Part shown: positions 6,932 through 9,434 of the stretch, in pieces
How the letters are laid out: every line of letters begins with the position of its first letter
Position numbering within the stretch: the stretch's first letter is position 1
Source: JAWXBM01 sp034440115
GTDB taxonomy: Bacteria; Pseudomonadota; Gammaproteobacteria; Xanthomonadales; SZUA-36
Length of the DNA: 9,434 nt
Reading direction: 5' to 3'
Assembly: GCA_034440115.1 (NCBI GenBank)
Contig: JAWXBM010000057.1
Location: 1 to 9,434, forward strand
Made by a program: the position numbers and the translations under genes
Notes under the pieces: model-generated
What the model saw: the letters and a program-made list of their open reading frames with translations, nothing else
Database searches by the model: none
Told to the model about the DNA's origin: nothing

Positions 6932-8476
6932 AATATCAGCCGCAGTCTAAGCTGGGCTACAGAGCGTTTTGGCGAACGCGAGGCGCTGGTGTTTGAACAG
7001 CGCCGCTGGACCTACGCCGCGCTCAATCGGGACGTGCATGCCCTGGCCGCGGGCTTACACAGGCAAGGAATCGGGCCGGGAGATCGGCTCGCTACCGTAG
7101 CGATGAACAGCGCCGAATATTTAATTCTGGCCCTGGCATTGGCACGGCTGGGTGCGGTGTTGGTACCGCTCAATTATCGCCTGCAACAACACGAATTGAT
7201 CGAACTGATCCGTCGCAGCGGAGCGGTGGCATTGGCCAGCGAAACTGAATTCGGACCTCTCGCAAACGCGGCAGTCGCTGATTTCGAGGGGCTGAAAGTC
7301 TGTCTGGATTTTTCCTCCGGCCTGCCGACCGACTTCATTCCCATTCCGGCCTTGATTGCGCAGCACCAGGGCGAAACGGTGAAAGACTGGGCATGCAAGG
7401 CCGACAGCCTGTTACGCGTGATGTATACCTCGGGCACCACCAGTAAACCAAAAGGCGTGCGTATCACGCACGGTAACTGCTGGGCGAATATGCACGCCCA
7501 TGCGGTGGAATTCAGCATCACTCATAAGGACCGCCTGTTGATCGTCGCACCGCTTTACCATGTGGGCGGCTTTGATATTCCCGGACTCACCCTGATACAT
7601 GTGGGTGGAACCATTGTGCTGATGCGCCGTTTTGATGCCGCGACCACATTGGCAACCCTGGCCGAAGAGCGCATCACCGGCACTACGCTGGTTGCCACCA
7701 TGATGAACCTGATCCTGGCGCTACCGAATCGGCACGACTTTGATACTTCATCGCTGCGCTGGATTATCTTCGGCCAGGTGACCCGCGAATTGTTTGAACG
7801 GGCGCTGGAATTATTCCCAACCGCAGCACTCACCGAAGGCTATGGTATGACCGAAACCTGCGGTGGTGTGGCTTACGTGGATCGCGCCCATCTGCGGGAG
7901 AAACTCGGCTCGGTAGGTTTGGCGGTGCAGGGTATGGAGATCATCGTGGCCGATGCTGACGACCAGCCTCTACCCGCCGGCGAGACCGGTGAGATCCTGT
8001 TGCGCGGCCCCAAAGTTTGTGCGGGGTACATTGATGATCCCGAAGCCAATGCCGCGGCATTACGCAATGGTTGGCTGCATACCGGCGATGTAGGCCGTTT
8101 CGATGATGAAGGCTATCTCTACGTGCAGGACCGCACCAAGGACATGATTCGTAGCGGTGGCGAGAACATGTCAGCTTCCGAGATCGAACGTGTGGTTGAG
8201 GCTTCAGACGATATAGCCGAAGCAGCCGTTATCGGGATTCCGGACCCGCACTGGGTGGAAGTTCCGGCCGCATTCGTGGTCAGCCGCAGTGCTCAGCCGA
8301 TTGATTGTGCCGCTTTGCTTGTGCATTGCCGTGCGCACTTACCTGGCTTCAAGGTGCCGAAGGCCATCTTTCAGATCGAGGTGCTGCCGCGTAATGTCGG
8401 CAGCAAAGTGCTCAAAGCCGAGTTGCGAGAACTTGCGACGAAACTCAAGCCTGTCTGGACCGCGACCTCTGGCTGA
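6929..8476 (+). CDS. Acyl-CoA ligase (class I adenylate-forming), full length, non-canonical start
   Basis: A cytoplasmic AMP-forming acyl-CoA synthetase that makes acyl-CoA from an acid, ATP and CoA; the substrate is unknown. Counting from CTG 6929 it has 515 residues: P-loop YTSGTTSKPKG (166-176), YGMTE (305-309), GWLHTGD (381-387), hinge DRTKDMIRSGGENMSASEIE (401-420) and the C-terminal PRNVGSKVLK with the presumed catalytic Lys at about 493. The first standard start is GTG at 6989 (495 residues). However, the frame upstream reads NISRSLSWATERFGEREALVF, which matches the N-terminus of relatives, so translation should begin at 6926-6929. The codons there are ATT (6926) and CTG (6929), after an in-frame TAA at 6920-6922. 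An SD, GAGGTG (6913-6918), sits 7 bases before ATT and 10 before CTG. A mutated ATG is plausible. A conserved Gly-Ala-Pro-type turn before YGMTE appears shortened to GQ. It ends directly against the convergent DUF1295 gene. Confidence 0.85.
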   Translation: MNISRSLSWATERFGEREALVFEQRRWTYAALNRDVHALAAGLHRQGIGPGDRLATVAMNSAEYLILALALARLGAVLVPLNYRLQQHELIELIRRSGAVALASETEFGPLANAAVADFEGLKVCLDFSSGLPTDFIPIPALIAQHQGETVKDWACKADSLLRVMYTSGTTSKPKGVRITHGNCWANMHAHAVEFSITHKDRLLIVAPLYHVGGFDIPGLTLIHVGGTIVLMRRFDAATTLATLAEERITGTTLVATMMNLILALPNRHDFDTSSLRWIIFGQVTRELFERALELFPTAALTEGYGMTETCGGVAYVDRAHLREKLGSVGLAVQGMEIIVADADDQPLPAGETGEILLRGPKVCAGYIDDPEANAAALRNGWLHTGDVGRFDDEGYLYVQDRTKDMIRSGGENMSASEIERVVEASDDIAEAAVIGIPDPHWVEVPAAFVVSRSAQPIDCAALLVHCRAHLPGFKVPKAIFQIEVLPRNVGSKVLKAELRELATKLKPVWTATSG

Positions 8477-9274
8477 TCAGCGCTTTGGCGGTAGCGGGAA
8501 GAAGCCGCTGGTACGCTGGGTGTATGCGCGGTAGTCGGGACGGCGTTCCAGCATCAGTTTCTCAGTGAGATCTTTGCCGGTGACGCGCACCAGGAAGTAC
8601 AACAGCAACAGCGGGCCGAACAGGCTGTAAGTCCCTAACGGGCTTTCAGCAGCAATCAGGAACAGTCCAAACCAGACCGTGCTGTCGCCGAAGTAATTCG
8701 GATGACGGGTCCAGGCCCAAAGCCCCTGATCCAGTATGCGTCCCTGGTTGGCGGGATTGGCTTTGAAACGCCGCAACTGCCAGTCGCCCACAGTTTCAAA
8801 CAAAAAGCCAACTATCCACACGGCGATTCCCAGCCAGCCCAACAAAGAAAGTTCTATTCCGGATGAATAGAATTGACCAAACTGCACCGGCGCGGAGATG
8901 ACCCACGCCAAAGTTGCCTGGCCAAAAAATACCTTTACCAGCGCCGCCAGAGGTGTTGAAGCATGGGTGAGGGCCGGACTGGCATCCTCTGTATAACGGA
9001 AGTCTTCACCGGCATTCCAGTTCCTGCGCGTGATGTGCCAGGACAGCCGCGCGGCCCAGATACAGGACAGGAAAACCAGCAGCAAGGCTATTGTGGAGTG
9101 AACTTCGAGCTGTATGAAGGTAAGCACACTGGGTGCGGCACACATCGGGCCCCAGTAGCGATCGATAATGCTGGCATCCTTGCGCCAGGTACAGAAGACC
9201 CACAACAAGCTAACCAGCGCGAGCATAATGCCCCAGTTGATCAGCAGTATCTTTACAACTTCAAGGCTCCACAC
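8477..9274 (-). CDS. DUF1295 integral membrane protein (steroid 5-alpha-reductase/ICMT-like fold)
   Basis: A 265-residue inner-membrane protein with about six or seven hydrophobic segments (near residues 8-28, 45-78, 118-136, 143-162, 198-212 and 215-233). The DUF1295 signature is clear: IDRYWGP (37-43), RLSWHITRRNW (76-86), EDFRY (90-94), FGQATLAWVISAPV (117-130), FETVGDWQLRRFK (159-171) and the nucleotide/SAM-site-like TRHPNYFGD (189-197). The family is distantly related to steroid 5-alpha-reductases and isoprenylcysteine methyltransferases. A lipid or isoprenoid substrate is possible but not shown. The start is GTG at 9274, with AGGAG (9287-9283) 8 bases upstream; TGA stands in frame two codons earlier, and the nearby ATG at 9281 is out of frame. 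The stop at 8477 touches the ligase stop at 8476, leaving no room for a separate terminator. Confidence 0.88.
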   Translation of the reverse strand: MWSLEVVKILLINWGIMLALVSLLWVFCTWRKDASIIDRYWGPMCAAPSVLTFIQLEVHSTIALLLVFLSCIWAARLSWHITRRNWNAGEDFRYTEDASPALTHASTPLAALVKVFFGQATLAWVISAPVQFGQFYSSGIELSLLGWLGIAVWIVGFLFETVGDWQLRRFKANPANQGRILDQGLWAWTRHPNYFGDSTVWFGLFLIAAESPLGTYSLFGPLLLLYFLVRVTGKDLTEKLMLERRPDYRAYTQRTSGFFPLPPKR

Positions 9275-9312
9275 GATTCATACTCCTTCACGGGTCAGGT
9301 AAGCAAACCACT

Positions 9313-9434
9313 ACTAGCAGCCTGTCGGACTTAACACTGATCTACTGCGGAAAAGCCGAATTTGGTCATATTTCCCGTTCTTTTTCGTTAAATAGCCGTG
9401 CTATTCACCTCAAAAGAACGAAAAATCTGCCTCA
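9313..9434. mobile_element. Possible end of an insertion sequence or dispersed repeat
   Basis: From about 9313 the sequence changes character. AGCAGCCTGTCGGACTTAA resembles, from memory only, terminal sequences of some transposons (IS1182-like). It is followed by AT-rich palindromic DNA that continues to the window edge. No transposase is visible and no target duplication can be checked. It lies about 40 bases upstream of the DUF1295 start codon, so it may have displaced or supplied its promoter. Confidence 0.25.
9376..9420. repeat. Two-tier inverted repeat (cruciform or hairpin)
   Basis: The outer arms CGTTCTTTT (9376-9384) and AAAAGAACG (9412-9420) pair over 9 bases. The inner arms AATAGC (9391-9396) and GCTATT (9400-9405) pair over 6 bases around a CGT loop. 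The two stems are separated by a symmetric six-by-six unpaired stretch. On either strand this would fold into a stem with one internal loop. It has no T tract placed for a standard terminator of a gene in this window. Confidence 0.75.

Overview
The window looks like chromosomal DNA of a gammaproteobacterium. The evidence is a SlyD-type FKBP with a His-rich tail, exported DUF4399 and DUF885 proteins, a DUF1295 membrane protein and sigma70-like promoters with Shine-Dalgarno (SD) sites. This assignment is inferred from gene families only; there is no rRNA or other taxonomic marker. No tRNA, rRNA, CRISPR array or phage gene is visible.

Layout. 33-3034 holds three minus-strand genes: slyD-like prolyl isomerase, a periplasmic DUF4399 protein and an exported DUF885 putative zinc peptidase. 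Each appears to be its own unit, and a hairpin separates DUF4399 from slyD. 3243-about 3701 is a plus-strand exported metallo-beta-lactamase-fold (MBL) hydrolase cut off at about half length. It runs head-on into a minus-strand acyl-CoA ligase (3699-5180) that lacks its C-terminal end. Upstream of that ligase, on the same strand, is the beta (carboxyltransferase) subunit of a biotin-dependent acyl-CoA carboxylase. Its frame extends over 5200-6747 but is broken by an amber codon at 5370-5368. Divergent from it is a second, full-length acyl-CoA ligase (6929 or 6989 to 8476), which has no ordinary start codon at its conserved N-terminus. It abuts, tail to tail, a DUF1295 membrane protein (8477-9274). 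The right edge (9313-9434) has a two-tier palindrome and may be the end of a mobile or repeated element.

Biology. The two ligases and the carboxyltransferase suggest a module that activates a carboxylic acid to its CoA thioester and carboxylates it, as in catabolism of branched-chain or terpenoid acids. The biotin carboxylase/carrier subunit is not in the window and the substrate cannot be read from sequence.

The most notable feature is damage. One junction near 3701 truncates two unrelated genes at once. A single amber splits an otherwise perfectly continuous carboxyltransferase frame. The second ligase seems to have lost its ATG. Either a catabolic locus is decaying or the assembly contains errors. 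I do not see a convincing new multi-gene system.
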